Below are positions 23,784 through 31,907 of a stretch of DNA of 41,584 nt, one piece after another. Source of the DNA: Methylocystis sp. (GTDB taxonomy: Bacteria > Pseudomonadota > Alphaproteobacteria > Rhizobiales > Beijerinckiaceae); assembly GCA_020252485.1 (NCBI GenBank), contig JADCCX010000035.1, forward strand, positions 1 to 41,584, given 5' to 3'. Below the pieces are notes generated by a model. The model did not search any database. It saw only the letters and a program-made list of their open reading frames with translations, and was not told the DNA's origin. Position 1 is the stretch's first letter, and every line of letters starts with the position of its first letter. Both the position numbers and the translations under genes were made by a program.

Positions 23784-24934
23784 GCCAGCCCCCTCGCCTT
23801 CGCCGCAGCCATCACGAAGCCGCGCAGCGTCGCGAAGAACTCGGGCTCTTCCAGCAGGAAGGCGTCGTGCCCCTTATCGCTGACGATCTCGACGAAGGAG
23901 ACCAGCGCGCCCGCAGCATTCAATGCATGCACCAAAGCCCGGCTGTCGGCTGTGGGGAACAGCCAGTCGGAGGTGAACGAGACGACGCAGAACCGCGTCT
24001 TCGTTCCGGCGAACGCTTTCGCCAGAATACCGCCGTGATCGGCCGCCAGGTCGAAGTAATCCATTGCACGGGTGAGGTAGAGGTAGCTGTTGGCGTCGAA
24101 ACGCTCGACGAAGCTCGAACCCTGGTAGCGCAGGTAGCTTTCGACCTGGAAATCCGCATCGAAAGAGAAGGTGGGCGCAGCGCGGTCCTGCAGCTTGCGG
24201 CCGAACTTCCGCTGGAGGGCGGGCTCCGACAGATAGGTGATATGGGCAGCCATGCGGGCGACCGCGAGGCCCTTCTCGGGCCGCTGCGCCTGCTCGCGGT
24301 AGCGCCCGCCGGCCCAGGCCGGATCCGCCATGATGGCCTGCCGGCCAACCTCGTGGAAGGCGATATTCTGCGCCGAATGCTTCGCCGCTGTCGCGATCGG
24401 CATCGCCGCGAAAACCCGATCGCGGTAAGTCGATGCCCATTCCAGCACCTGCATGCCGCCCATCGAGCCGCCAACCACGGCGAACAGGCTGTCGATGCCG
24501 AGGTGATCGATGAGCATCGCCTGGGCGCGCACCATGTCGCGGATCGTGACGACCGGCAGATCAAGCGCATAAGGCTTGCCCGTGGCGGGATTGAGCGAGG
24601 CTGGGCCCGTCGACCCCAGGCAGCCGCCGACCACATTGCAGCAGATGACGAAATAGCGGTCCGTATCGATGATGCGGCCGGGACCGATCAATGTCTCCCA
24701 CCAGCCGGGCTTGCCCGTCACCGGATTCTCGTTCGCCACATGCTGATCGCCGGTGAGCGCATGGCAGACGAGCACCGCATTGCTGCGGGCCTCGTTCAGG
24801 GAGCCATAGGTCTGGTAGGCGATCTGCAGCGGTGCGATGGCCGCGCCGGAATCGAGCACCAGCGGCTGGTCGGCGGGAAAGCGGACAATGAGGCTGTCCG
24901 GTTCGTCCGCCTGCGGCCCATGGGCGATGAACAC
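23780..24934 (-). CDS. metX: Homoserine O-acetyltransferase
   Basis: An alpha/beta hydrolase-fold acyltransferase that activates homoserine for methionine synthesis. It has [31 protein letters not shown], the nucleophile elbow [14 protein letters not shown] (Ser157 when counted from GTG 24934), FTSDWLFP with the acid, and [10 protein letters not shown] with the catalytic His. No ATG fits the N-terminus. GTG 24934 gives 384 residues with the conserved core beginning at about residue 24. GTG 24955 and TTG 25057 are alternatives, but the latter adds 41 unrelated residues and nearly reaches the divergent gene at 25064. metW follows with a 4-base overlap. No SAM riboswitch was recognised upstream. 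Confidence 0.92.
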   Translation of the reverse strand: MFIAHGPQADEPDSLIVRFPADQPLVLDSGAAIAPLQIAYQTYGSLNEARSNAVLVCHALTGDQHVANENPVTGKPGWWETLIGPGRIIDTDRYFVICCNVVGGCLGSTGPASLNPATGKPYALDLPVVTIRDMVRAQAMLIDHLGIDSLFAVVGGSMGGMQVLEWASTYRDRVFAAMPIATAAKHSAQNIAFHEVGRQAIMADPAWAGGRYREQAQRPEKGLAVARMAAHITYLSEPALQRKFGRKLQDRAAPTFSFDADFQVESYLRYQGSSFVERFDANSYLYLTRAMDYFDLAADHGGILAKAFAGTKTRFCVVSFTSDWLFPTADSRALVHALNAAGALVSFVEIVSDKGHDAFLLEEPEFFATLRGFVMAAAKARGLA

Positions 24935-25063
24935 CTTTTTCTTGCTGCGCGGCACGCCGGGGAAACCTGTCGAAATTCCTGCATTCAGTCCGAACCGTTC
25001 GATATAGAGAACGCATTTCTGTTTGGCTAGCCCTTTGCGCAAGCCCGTGGCAAGCAACGGATC

Positions 25064-25594
25064 ATGTTCGATGCTGTCATCTTTTCAGGGCCGGATCCGG
25101 AGCGCGCCGCCCGCACGCTGGCGGGACTGATCGAAGGCGTCATCGACGGTCTGCTCGGGCGGGCCCTCGTCGTTTCGCAGTCGCAGAGCGCCGATCTTGA
25201 TAAGCTGGCCGACGCATCGGGATGCCGGCTGGAGCAGGGGGTTGAGACCGAACACCTGCCAGCCGTTCTCGCCGCACAGATCAAGACGCCGCATGTGCTG
25301 GCTTTCGAGGCGGGCGCCCTGCTCGAGCCGGGCTGGCCGATGCATCTCAACCGCATGTTCCAGCGCCATGGGTTGCCGGCAGGTGATGGCGCGATCGCCT
25401 TTCGGCCAGAGAATTTCGGGCCGCGCATGGTGTTGAGGTGGATTGCCCTGTCAGCCGGCCGGCTGCCGCTGACGCATGGCCTGCTCCTGCCCAGAAGCTG
25501 CCTCGTCACACCCGGTTTCACTGGAAAGACGGCCCGGGTTTCGGGCAAAATCCGCATGGCGCCGATGACGGTCGCACGCAGCGGCGGCCGCTGA
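25064..25594 (+). CDS. Degenerate GT2-like glycosyltransferase
   Basis: A 176-residue protein resembling small GT2-like proteins found near moaB in Hyphomicrobiales. The N-terminal [20 protein letters not shown] and [14 protein letters not shown] sit where a glycosyltransferase would have its nucleotide-binding and DxD motifs. No Asp-x-Asp is present in the latter, so catalysis is doubtful. No signal peptide is seen. It is divergent from metX and convergent with moaB, with only 3 bases between stops. Its function is unknown; a regulatory or vestigial role is possible. Confidence 0.65.
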   Translation: MFDAVIFSGPDPERAARTLAGLIEGVIDGLLGRALVVSQSQSADLDKLADASGCRLEQGVETEHLPAVLAAQIKTPHVLAFEAGALLEPGWPMHLNRMFQRHGLPAGDGAIAFRPENFGPRMVLRWIALSAGRLPLTHGLLLPRSCLVTPGFTGKTARVSGKIRMAPMTVARSGGR

Positions 25595-25597
25595 CCG

Positions 25598-26161
25598 TCA
25601 GACGGCCGCGCCTTTGGCCTTTGGACGCCGCAGATGCTCGTCGAGCCGCGGCATGATCTCGACGAAGTTGCAGGGCCGGTGCCGGAAATCGAGCTGCATC
25701 GCCAGAATGCCGTCCCAGCCATCCTTGCAGGCTCCCGGCGATCCGGGCAGGCAGAAGATGTAGGTTCCCCCGGCCACGCCGGCGGTGGCGCGCGATTGAA
25801 TGGTCGAGGTGCCGATCTTCTGGAAGGAGATCTGGTGGAACACGAAAGAGAAGCCGTCCATCCGCTTCTCGAACAGGGGCTCCAGCGCTTCGGGCGTCAC
25901 GTCGCGTCCCGTGAAGCCGGTGCCGCCCGTGGTGATCACGGCATCGACTGCGGCATCGGCTATCCAGGCCCGCACTGACGCGCGGATCGCCTCGACATCG
26001 TCGGGGACGATGGCCCGGCCGGCCAGCCGGTGGCCGGCGGCGGTGAGCCTTTCGACGAGCACATCGCCCGAGCGGTCGTCAGCGAGCGTCCGGGTGTCGG
26101 ATACCGTCAGCACCGCGATGCCGACGGGGAGGAACGGTTTGGATTCGTCGATGCGTGACAT
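25598..26161 (-). CDS. moaB: Molybdenum cofactor biosynthesis protein MoaB
   Basis: A 187-residue MogA/MoaB-fold protein. It has VGIAVLTVSDTRTLADDRSG at the start, then VDAVITTGGTGFTGRDVTPE and FCLPGSPGACKDGWDGIL, the molybdopterin-binding loops. Proteins of this family adenylylate molybdopterin before molybdate insertion by MoeA. Its presence fits the molybdo-enzyme maturation cluster at the left of the window, although it is 17 kb away and separately transcribed. The C-terminal extension of about 20 residues (FVEIMPRLDEHLRRPKAKGA) is commonly seen in alphaproteobacterial MoaB. Confidence 0.92.
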   Translation of the reverse strand: MSRIDESKPFLPVGIAVLTVSDTRTLADDRSGDVLVERLTAAGHRLAGRAIVPDDVEAIRASVRAWIADAAVDAVITTGGTGFTGRDVTPEALEPLFEKRMDGFSFVFHQISFQKIGTSTIQSRATAGVAGGTYIFCLPGSPGACKDGWDGILAMQLDFRHRPCNFVEIMPRLDEHLRRPKAKGAAV

Positions 26162-26269
26162 AAAGCTCTCCGCAAAGCGATGTGGAGCCGCCCAGCCGCC
26201 ACGTCAACCTTTCATCGAATAGACGCTTGCTGCAGGCCACCCTGGCAGAACTCGCGCCAGCACCTGCGA

Positions 26270-27160
26270 TCAGATATCGCGCGCCGCGAAGGTGTTGCAC
26301 TGGCCGAGCTGGCCGGTCTTCAAGCCTTGCATGAACCACCGCGTGCGCTGCTCCGAAGAGCCATGCGTGAAGCTGTCCGGCACCACGTAGCCCTGCGCCT
26401 GCTTCTGCAGCTTGTCGTCACCGATGGCCTGCGCAGCATTCATCGCCTCGCGCACGTCGCCCTCATCAAGCTTGATCATGCCGCTGGCATGATGGGCCCA
26501 AACGCCCGCGAAACAATCGGCCATCAATTCGGTCCGCACAGAAAGCGCATTGGCCTCGCGCTTTGAAACCTGCTGCTGGCGCTGCTGCACCTGCGGCAGG
26601 ATGCCGAGCTGATTCTGCAGGTGATGCCCCACTTCATGCGCGATCACATAGGCATAGGCGAAATCGCCTCCCGCGCGCAACCGCGTCGCCATTTCCTGAA
26701 AGAACGACGTATCGAGGTAAACCTTGCGATCCAGCGGACAATAGAATGGCCCCATGGCCGCTTGCGCTGATCCGCAGCCGGACCGCGTGCCGCCGGCATA
26801 GAGCACCATGCCCGGATCCTGAAAGCGCATACCCTCCGCGCCCCGCACCAGCTGGCCGGCCTGCTGGGGCAACTGTTGCTTCCACACCCGTTCGTTCGCC
26901 TCCAGCACCTTGGAGGCGAACTGGCCAAGCTCGTCCTTGACGGGTCCGCGCGTGCCGCTGCTGCTCTGGGTCAGGCTGCCTGCGCCGCGGGAGAGCATCT
27001 CCGCGCCGCCCATCACGATGCGCGGATCGATGCCGAGGAACCAGGCAAGCGCTCCGGCGAGCAGCATGCCGCCGATGCCAAGCCCGCCGCCGATCATGCC
27101 GCCGCCGGAACCACGGCGATCTTCAACATTGTCCGACTGGCTGATGTCATCAAGGCGCAT
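26270..27160 (-). CDS. Neutral zinc metallopeptidase, YpfJ type
   Basis: A 296-residue YpfJ/PF04228 protein. After a short N-terminus (MRLDDISQSDNVEDRRGSGG) comes one hydrophobic segment (GGMLLAGALAWFLGI), then ERVWKQQLPQQAG, SGCGSAQAAMGPFYCPLDRK and the zinc-binding motif HEVGHH (residues 175-180), with a downstream ELMADCFAGVWAHHA supplying the third ligand. It is probably anchored in the inner membrane. The substrate is unknown. The length agrees with the family. It is not overlapped with neighbours and may be monocistronic. Confidence 0.92.
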   Translation of the reverse strand: MRLDDISQSDNVEDRRGSGGGMIGGGLGIGGMLLAGALAWFLGIDPRIVMGGAEMLSRGAGSLTQSSSGTRGPVKDELGQFASKVLEANERVWKQQLPQQAGQLVRGAEGMRFQDPGMVLYAGGTRSGCGSAQAAMGPFYCPLDRKVYLDTSFFQEMATRLRAGGDFAYAYVIAHEVGHHLQNQLGILPQVQQRQQQVSKREANALSVRTELMADCFAGVWAHHASGMIKLDEGDVREAMNAAQAIGDDKLQKQAQGYVVPDSFTHGSSEQRTRWFMQGLKTGQLGQCNTFAARDI

Positions 27161-27222
27161 GACGGTCCTGCTTGCCTAACGTGAGCGCCTCTATGTGGGA
27201 GATTTCCGGAAGCGGCGCAAGG

Positions 27223-28065
27223 TCAGGCAATGCGGATGGCGACAACGCCCGCCACGGCCAGGGCCGCCGCCAGCCACTGGAAGCGGCCCACCTCCTCTTT
27301 CAGAACATATTGCGCAATGCCGACAGCGAAGAGCACGCTGACCTCCCGCAAAGCGGCGGCCAGAGCCACAGGCGTTTGCGAGAGCGCCCAGACATAGAGC
27401 AGGAAACTCGATGTCGAGAAGGCGGCAATCACGAAGGCCCGGGGGGCATGGCGGGGAAACATGGCAACCGGATTGCGCCCCTCAGCCACATACATGCAGC
27501 CGATCGCGAGAGCATTGCCGAGGGCAACGAGAAAGGCATAGCCGAAGATATTGCCGCTGAGGCGCACGCCGCCCGCATCGGCCGTGACATAGCCCGCACC
27601 GGCAACAGCAGCGAGCAATGCATAGCCAAGACCGCGCATCTCCGACTTGCCGGAGCGCCGCGCCGCCAGAGCCAGCATGATCAGGGCGCTCGCAATCAGC
27701 AACACACCGACGACGCCTGCGGGCCTCGGCCATTCGCCCAGGATCACCACACCGATCGGCAGGGTGAGCAAGGGAATGCCGGCGCGCATGACGGGATAGG
27801 CGAGGCCAAAGCTCGCGCTGCGATAGGCGGCCATCGCCAGCCGGATGCCGATCGTGTTGATCACGACGCCTGCAAACAACCATGGCAGCGATTGCGCGGA
27901 GGGCATGCCGAACCACAGCAAGAACGGAATGCTGATCAGGCCGGAGGCCATCACGCCGCTGGCCAGGACATCGCCGGGTTCGGGACCGGAGCGGGCGATC
28001 GCGTTCCAGGTCGCGTGCAACAGGGCGCTCGCCAGCACGGCGAAGAAGGGCAAGGTCTCGATCAC
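27223..28065 (-). CDS. DMT-superfamily (EamA-like) transporter
   Basis: A roughly 280-residue inner-membrane protein with about ten hydrophobic segments. They run from ETLPFFAVLASALLHATWNA, via GVMASGLISIPFLLWFGMP, to the C-terminal FQWLAAALAVAGVVAIRIA, matching EamA/DMT exporters of metabolites. GTG 28065 is chosen because the first membrane helix follows directly. ATG 28122 would add 19 residues and has a GGAA site. Frames extending further upstream to 28341 translate the dispersed repeat and are rejected. The substrate cannot be predicted. It is divergent from the phosphatase gene, with the repeat in between. Confidence 0.85.
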   Translation of the reverse strand: MIETLPFFAVLASALLHATWNAIARSGPEPGDVLASGVMASGLISIPFLLWFGMPSAQSLPWLFAGVVINTIGIRLAMAAYRSASFGLAYPVMRAGIPLLTLPIGVVILGEWPRPAGVVGVLLIASALIMLALAARRSGKSEMRGLGYALLAAVAGAGYVTADAGGVRLSGNIFGYAFLVALGNALAIGCMYVAEGRNPVAMFPRHAPRAFVIAAFSTSSFLLYVWALSQTPVALAAALREVSVLFAVGIAQYVLKEEVGRFQWLAAALAVAGVVAIRIA

Positions 28066-28180
28066 GAAAGCGCGGCTATCCGGCCAACGGCCCTCATTGG
28101 CCGATGCCTCCCTGCAGACCATGCTTTCCGGACGCCGTCCAATCGATATCGTTGGTGGTCCAGATTGATCGCCGGTATCA

Positions 28181-28384
28181 CGGCCCTGAACCCGGGTGAA
28201 CGATCGCCTCCATGAGCACCCATCCCGCCCCCTTGCGGGGCGGGTGGCCGAGCGCAGCGAGGCCGGGTGGGGGGCTTTCCTCTTTTTCACCCTCATGATC
28301 ACCCCTCCCCGGCGGCTTTCGCCGCCGACCCTCCCCGTCAAGGGGAGGGATGGAGCTCGCTTGTTACCCCGGATTCACGGCCTT
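28181..28384. repeat. Dispersed intergenic repeat, copy 2 of 2
   Basis: Second copy of the repeat at 8535-8740, in the same orientation, beginning CGGCCCTGAAC and sharing the same three hairpins. It lies between the divergent DMT-transporter and phosphatase genes, so it sits in their promoter area, not at a transcript end as copy 1 does. Confidence 0.85.
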
Positions 28385-28451
28385 TCGCCGGCATATGGGC
28401 CATGGACAAGCGTTGACGCGCGTGGCAACCGGGATTTTTTCTGGAAGCCCA

Positions 28452-29132
28452 ATGCCTCCTTCTCCCATCGTCGTCTTCGATCTTGACGGAACCCTCGCCG
28501 ATACCGCCCAGGACCTGATCGCGACCCTGAATGTCGTGCTGGCGCAGGAGGGCTTGCCGCCGCTGCCCTTCGAGCGGGCGCGCGACCTGATCGGAGCTGG
28601 GGCCCGGCCCCTGATCCAGCGGGGCTTCGACGCTTCCAGCATGCCGCTCGACGAGGAACGGCTGGAAGCGCTCTACAGCCTTTTCCTGGACCATTACCTC
28701 CGCAACATCGCCATCCACACGGTGCTGTTCCCCGGTGTGGTTCCGGCGCTGAACCGTCTCGCCGAGGAGGGCTTCACATTGGCGGTCTGCACCAACAAGC
28801 TGGAAGAGCACGCGCTCGAACTGCTCGGCAAGCTCGGCGTTCTTGACCGCTTCGCCTTCGTCTCCGGCAAGAACACCTTTCCGGTGTTCAAGCCTGATCC
28901 CGGCCATCTGCGCCTGACGATCGCGCGCGCCGCCGGCGACCCGGCCCGCGCCATCATGGTCGGCGATTCCAAGACCGACATCGATACGGCGAAGAATGCG
29001 GCGATCCCGGTCATCGGGGTCACGTTCGGCTATACCAACATCCATGTGCGCGATCTTGGCGCCGATGCCGTGATCGATCATTTCGATGCGCTGGACGGCG
29101 CAATCGCCCGATTGCTGGGAGCTTCGCCATGA
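28452..29132 (+). CDS. gph: Phosphoglycolate phosphatase (HAD family)
   Basis: A 226-residue HAD-superfamily hydrolase. Motif I is VVFDLDGTLADTAQD (nucleophile and acid Asp), motif II Thr is in TLAVCTNKLEEHAL, motif III Lys in FPVFKPDPGHLR, and motif IV IMVGDSKTDIDTAKNA. The helical cap between residues about 20 and 85 (FERARDLIGAGARPLIQRGF) is Gph-like. It would dephosphorylate 2-phosphoglycolate arising from DNA repair or the oxygenase reaction. Other small phosphoesters are possible substrates, since HAD specificity is hard to read. The stop overlaps the ATG of the aminotransferase (ATGA). Confidence 0.87.
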   Translation: MPPSPIVVFDLDGTLADTAQDLIATLNVVLAQEGLPPLPFERARDLIGAGARPLIQRGFDASSMPLDEERLEALYSLFLDHYLRNIAIHTVLFPGVVPALNRLAEEGFTLAVCTNKLEEHALELLGKLGVLDRFAFVSGKNTFPVFKPDPGHLRLTIARAAGDPARAIMVGDSKTDIDTAKNAAIPVIGVTFGYTNIHVRDLGADAVIDHFDALDGAIARLLGASP

Positions 29133-30286
29133 ATGCTCCGGTGAACCCGCTGGTCGCGGACACGGGCACGCCGCCGATTCCGGAGGCCAAGGCCTGGCTG
29201 CAGACCTACGACGGGTCGAGAGGGCCAGCCATCGATCTGTCGCAGGCCGCCCCGGCGCAGGCTCCGCCCGCGCTGCTTATGGAGGCGCTGCAGGCCGCAG
29301 CCGCCGACCCCGCCAGCGCCCGCTATGGCCCGATCCGCGGCGAGGACCGCCTGCGCCTTGCCTATGCTGACGAGCTGAGCCGCGCCTATGGCGCCGCCAT
29401 CGGACCGGATGCCAGCGTGATCACCTCCGGCTGCAATCAGGCCTTCCTGATGGCGATGCTCGCGATCGCCCGGGCGGGCGATGCGGTCATGCTGCCGGCG
29501 CCCTGGTATTTCAACCACAAGATGGCGCTCGACATGCTCGGCATCGGGACAATTCCGCTTCCCTGCCATGCCGGAAACGGCTTCGTTCCCGATCCGGCGG
29601 AAGCGGCCCGGCTGATCACACCGCAGACCCGTGCGATCATCCTTGTCACGCCCAACAATCCGACAGGCGCCGTCTATCCGGCCGGGACGATCCGCTCCTT
29701 CTGCGAGCTCGCGGCATCCCGCAGCCTCTGGCTCGTTCTCGACGAGACCTACCGCGATTTCCTGCCGCCCGCCCAGGCGCGGGCGCATGACCTTTTCGCC
29801 GACGGCATCCCCGATCATGTGATGCAGCTTTACAGCTTCTCGAAGGCCTATTGCCTGCCCGGTTACCGGCTGGGAGCCATCACCGCGCCGGCGCGGATCA
29901 TGAACGGCCTGGCCAAGGTGCTCGATACGATCCAGATCTGCCCGCCGCGCGTCGGGCAGATCGCGCTCGCCGGGGCGATTCCGCAAACGCTGGCCTGGCG
30001 CGAGCAGAACCGGCGGGCGATCGCCGAACGGGCGGCCGCTTTCCGGGAGGCCATGCGGCCGCTGAATTCCTGGCAGGCCGCCTCGGTCGGCGCCTATTTC
30101 GCCTATGTGAAGCCGCCAGAGAGCGAAGGCGGCGCGGCCGCCCTGGCGCGCCGGATGGCGGTTGAAAATGGCGTCCTTGCCCTGCCGGGCAGCTACTTCG
30201 GACCGGGACAGGAGTCCTGGCTGCGCATCGCCTTCGCCAATGCCGACCTGGCTTCTCTTTGTCAGCTTTCGGAACGTTTGCGCTGA
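29129..30286 (+). CDS. Fold-type I PLP-dependent aminotransferase
   Basis: A 385-residue class I/II aminotransferase. It has YGPIRGEDRLRLAYADELSR, the cofactor-binding GCNQAF loop, ILVTPNNPTGAVYPAG, LVLDETYRDFLP with Asp205 and Tyr208, the Schiff-base Lys239 in LYSFSKAYCLPGYRLG, and the substrate-carboxylate Arg in SWLRIAFAN. The amino acid specificity is not evident. ATG 29129 overlaps the gph stop, so the two are cotranscribed, although no pathway link is obvious. Confidence 0.88.
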   Translation: MNAPVNPLVADTGTPPIPEAKAWLQTYDGSRGPAIDLSQAAPAQAPPALLMEALQAAAADPASARYGPIRGEDRLRLAYADELSRAYGAAIGPDASVITSGCNQAFLMAMLAIARAGDAVMLPAPWYFNHKMALDMLGIGTIPLPCHAGNGFVPDPAEAARLITPQTRAIILVTPNNPTGAVYPAGTIRSFCELAASRSLWLVLDETYRDFLPPAQARAHDLFADGIPDHVMQLYSFSKAYCLPGYRLGAITAPARIMNGLAKVLDTIQICPPRVGQIALAGAIPQTLAWREQNRRAIAERAAAFREAMRPLNSWQAASVGAYFAYVKPPESEGGAAALARRMAVENGVLALPGSYFGPGQESWLRIAFANADLASLCQLSERLR

Positions 30287-30537
30287 TCCGACGTTACATC
30301 AGCCTCGCCAGAACCGGGCTGAAACCACCGTTTCTTCGATGGCGTCAGCATCGCAAACGGCGACAAGCGACTAAAAATCGCCGCAAACCGGCATCAGAAA
30401 AACGATCTGAACAAAAAAGGCAGGATTCCTGCAAGGGACGTTCAGATTGCCGTCAGCTGTCCCAGAGTAGAACACTTGCCGGTCCGGAACCGCAATCGTT
30501 GGCTCTCGCCGGTCGCCGGAATTGAAGGATGACGCCC
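30287..30537. other. Gap of about 250 bp before the Tyr/Gly-rich protein gene
   Basis: It contains no credible reading frame. A run of A-rich sequence (about 30370-30420) may belong to a promoter region for the next gene. No clear terminator for the aminotransferase transcript is visible. Confidence 0.4.
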
Positions 30538-31014
30538 ATGTCGAATCTTGTTTCCCATCTGAAGAAGGCCGCCGTGGGCGCCGCCGCCGTGCTGGCGCTG
30601 TCGACCGGAGCAACCGTTGTCTCGACCGAGAGCGCCCAGGCCCAATGGGGTCCGCGCGCAGGTTGGGCCGGACCTGGCTACCATGGCGGGTATCGCGGCG
30701 CTTATCGCGGCGGCTATCGTCCCGCCTACCGCTATGGCTATCGGGGCTATCGGGGCTATCGCCCGTACCGCGGTGCGGCCGTCGCAGCCGGGCTGATCGG
30801 GGGCATCGCCGCAGGCGCGCTAATCGCGGGCGCCGCGCAGCCAGCCTATGCCGCGCCGGCCTACGGATATGTGCCGAGCTATAGCCCGACCTATTATCAG
30901 CCGGCCTACGAGGGCTACGCACCGGCCTACCCACAGAACTGCTATTTCAAGAAGGTTCGGCAGGTGGTTGATCATGACACGGTCGTCATCCGCCGCGTCC
31001 GCATCTGCGACTGA
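30538..31014 (+). CDS. Secreted Tyr/Gly/Arg-rich repeat protein
   Basis: A 158-residue exported protein. It has a signal peptide (LKKAAVGAAAVLALSTGATV, cleavage likely after SAQA), then repeats rich in Gly-Tyr-Arg (GGYRGAYRGGYRPAYRYGY), a short hydrophobic Ala/Gly segment (AAGLIGGIAAGALIAGAA) and a C-terminal QNCYFKKVRQVVDHDTVVIR with two cysteines (NCYF and RICD). Similar small proteins are common in Hyphomicrobiales and have no known function; the aromatic repeats suggest an envelope or matrix protein. GAAGG is about 9 bases from ATG 30538, favouring it over ATG 30529. A strong terminator follows. Confidence 0.75.
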   Translation: MSNLVSHLKKAAVGAAAVLALSTGATVVSTESAQAQWGPRAGWAGPGYHGGYRGAYRGGYRPAYRYGYRGYRGYRPYRGAAVAAGLIGGIAAGALIAGAAQPAYAAPAYGYVPSYSPTYYQPAYEGYAPAYPQNCYFKKVRQVVDHDTVVIRRVRICD

Positions 31015-31060
31015 ACGATTTCAAAGCGACGGTAGCGTCCGAAAGGCCCTCCGATCCCGA

Positions 31061-31088
31061 AAAACCCGCTGGAAACAGCGGGTTTTTT
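31061..31088 (+). terminator. Intrinsic terminator after the Tyr/Gly-rich protein gene
   Basis: The stem AAAACCCGCT / AGCGGGTTTT with loop GGAAAC is followed by further T residues. Confidence 0.9.
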
Positions 31089-31192
31089 GCCACGCCCTGT
31101 CTTTGCCGCTCCATGTCATGGCCATGTCGCCGGATTGATCTTTGTCATGTTGCGGTGCAGCATGTTTGCTAAGCTGCAACAAGGAGGCTCCC

Positions 31193-31867
31193 ATGACGTT
31201 CATTGCTCCCGAAAACGACGATTCATCGAAGGCCGCCAACCGCTTCGCGTCTGTCGTAGCCACGAATCCTTTCTCGCTGCTCCCCTCTCACGGTCCGACT
31301 GTTGATCTGCTGCAGCAAGCAGGAACCATGCAGAGGGACATCCTGGAAGCGGCCTTCCGGTTCTGGCTGATGCCGTTTCGCATCATGGCTCCCGCATCTA
31401 CCGCTTCGGAAATCCTTGTCCCCATTTCGCAAGCAACCGCCGAGCCTTCTTCGTCGGCTGACGAGCTGACGCCTGTCGCCGTCTCCGTGGCATCCGAAGG
31501 CGAAGCGGCACGGTCGGCGACGGTAGCGCCGGTCATGACGCTTGCGGCCACGGCAGCCGTCGCCGTGATCCCGGGCAAGGCGACGAAGGCCGAGAAAGCT
31601 CCGAAGGCTCCCGTAATGCCGGAGGCCGCGCCAGATGATCTGGAGCGCATTATCGGCATCGGGCCGAAACTCAAGGCCAGGCTGAACGAACTCGGTGTCC
31701 GGCAATTCCGGCAGATCGCCGCCTGGACGCCGGAGGAAATCGCCGCCATCAACGCAAAGCTCGGCTTTCCGGGGCGGATCGAGCGGGAAGGCTGGCAGAA
31801 GCAGGCGTCGCGTCTCACCAAAGAGACCGGCAAGCCGGCTGCGAAGACCGGCAGCAACGCTGCATAG
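31193..31867 (+). CDS. Helix-hairpin-helix protein with phasin-like N-terminus
   Basis: A 224-residue protein. Residues about 20-70 (ATNPFSLLPSHGPTVDLLQQ, then FRFWLMPFRIM) resemble the start of phasin-like proteins. A long Ala/Pro/Thr-rich linker follows. Residues about 150-210 form a helix-hairpin-helix-like domain (DDLERIIGIGPKLKARLNEL and IAAWTPEEIAAINAKLGFPG) of the kind fused to ribosomal L21 or NADH-dehydrogenase homologues in alphaproteobacteria. That domain often binds nucleic acid non-specifically. AAGGAG lies about 6 bases before ATG 31193; an in-frame start at 31142 is weaker. The last codons and stop are tandemly duplicated. The cellular role is unknown. Confidence 0.7.
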   Translation: MTFIAPENDDSSKAANRFASVVATNPFSLLPSHGPTVDLLQQAGTMQRDILEAAFRFWLMPFRIMAPASTASEILVPISQATAEPSSSADELTPVAVSVASEGEAARSATVAPVMTLAATAAVAVIPGKATKAEKAPKAPVMPEAAPDDLERIIGIGPKLKARLNELGVRQFRQIAAWTPEEIAAINAKLGFPGRIEREGWQKQASRLTKETGKPAAKTGSNAA

Positions 31868-31895
31868 AGAGAAGACCGGCAGCAAGGCTGCATAG
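31843..31895. repeat. 28-bp tandem duplication across the stop codon
   Basis: GAAGACCGGCAGCAA, one variable base, then GCTGCATAG occurs at 31843-31867 and again at 31871-31895, differing at one base. The first TAG ends the helix-hairpin-helix protein; the second is a duplicated, out-of-use stop. Confidence 0.9.
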
Positions 31896-31907
31896 AAGCT
31901 TGCGCAA

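Noticed and set aside
24935-25063. SAM riboswitch upstream of metX
   Set aside because: SAM-II is common before metX/metA in alphaproteobacteria, but its pseudoknot elements could not be matched in this short divergent gap.
27172-28215. Plus-strand frame of 347 codons opposite the DMT transporter
   Set aside because: It is His/Gln/Asp-rich shadow sequence; the minus strand encodes clear membrane helices.
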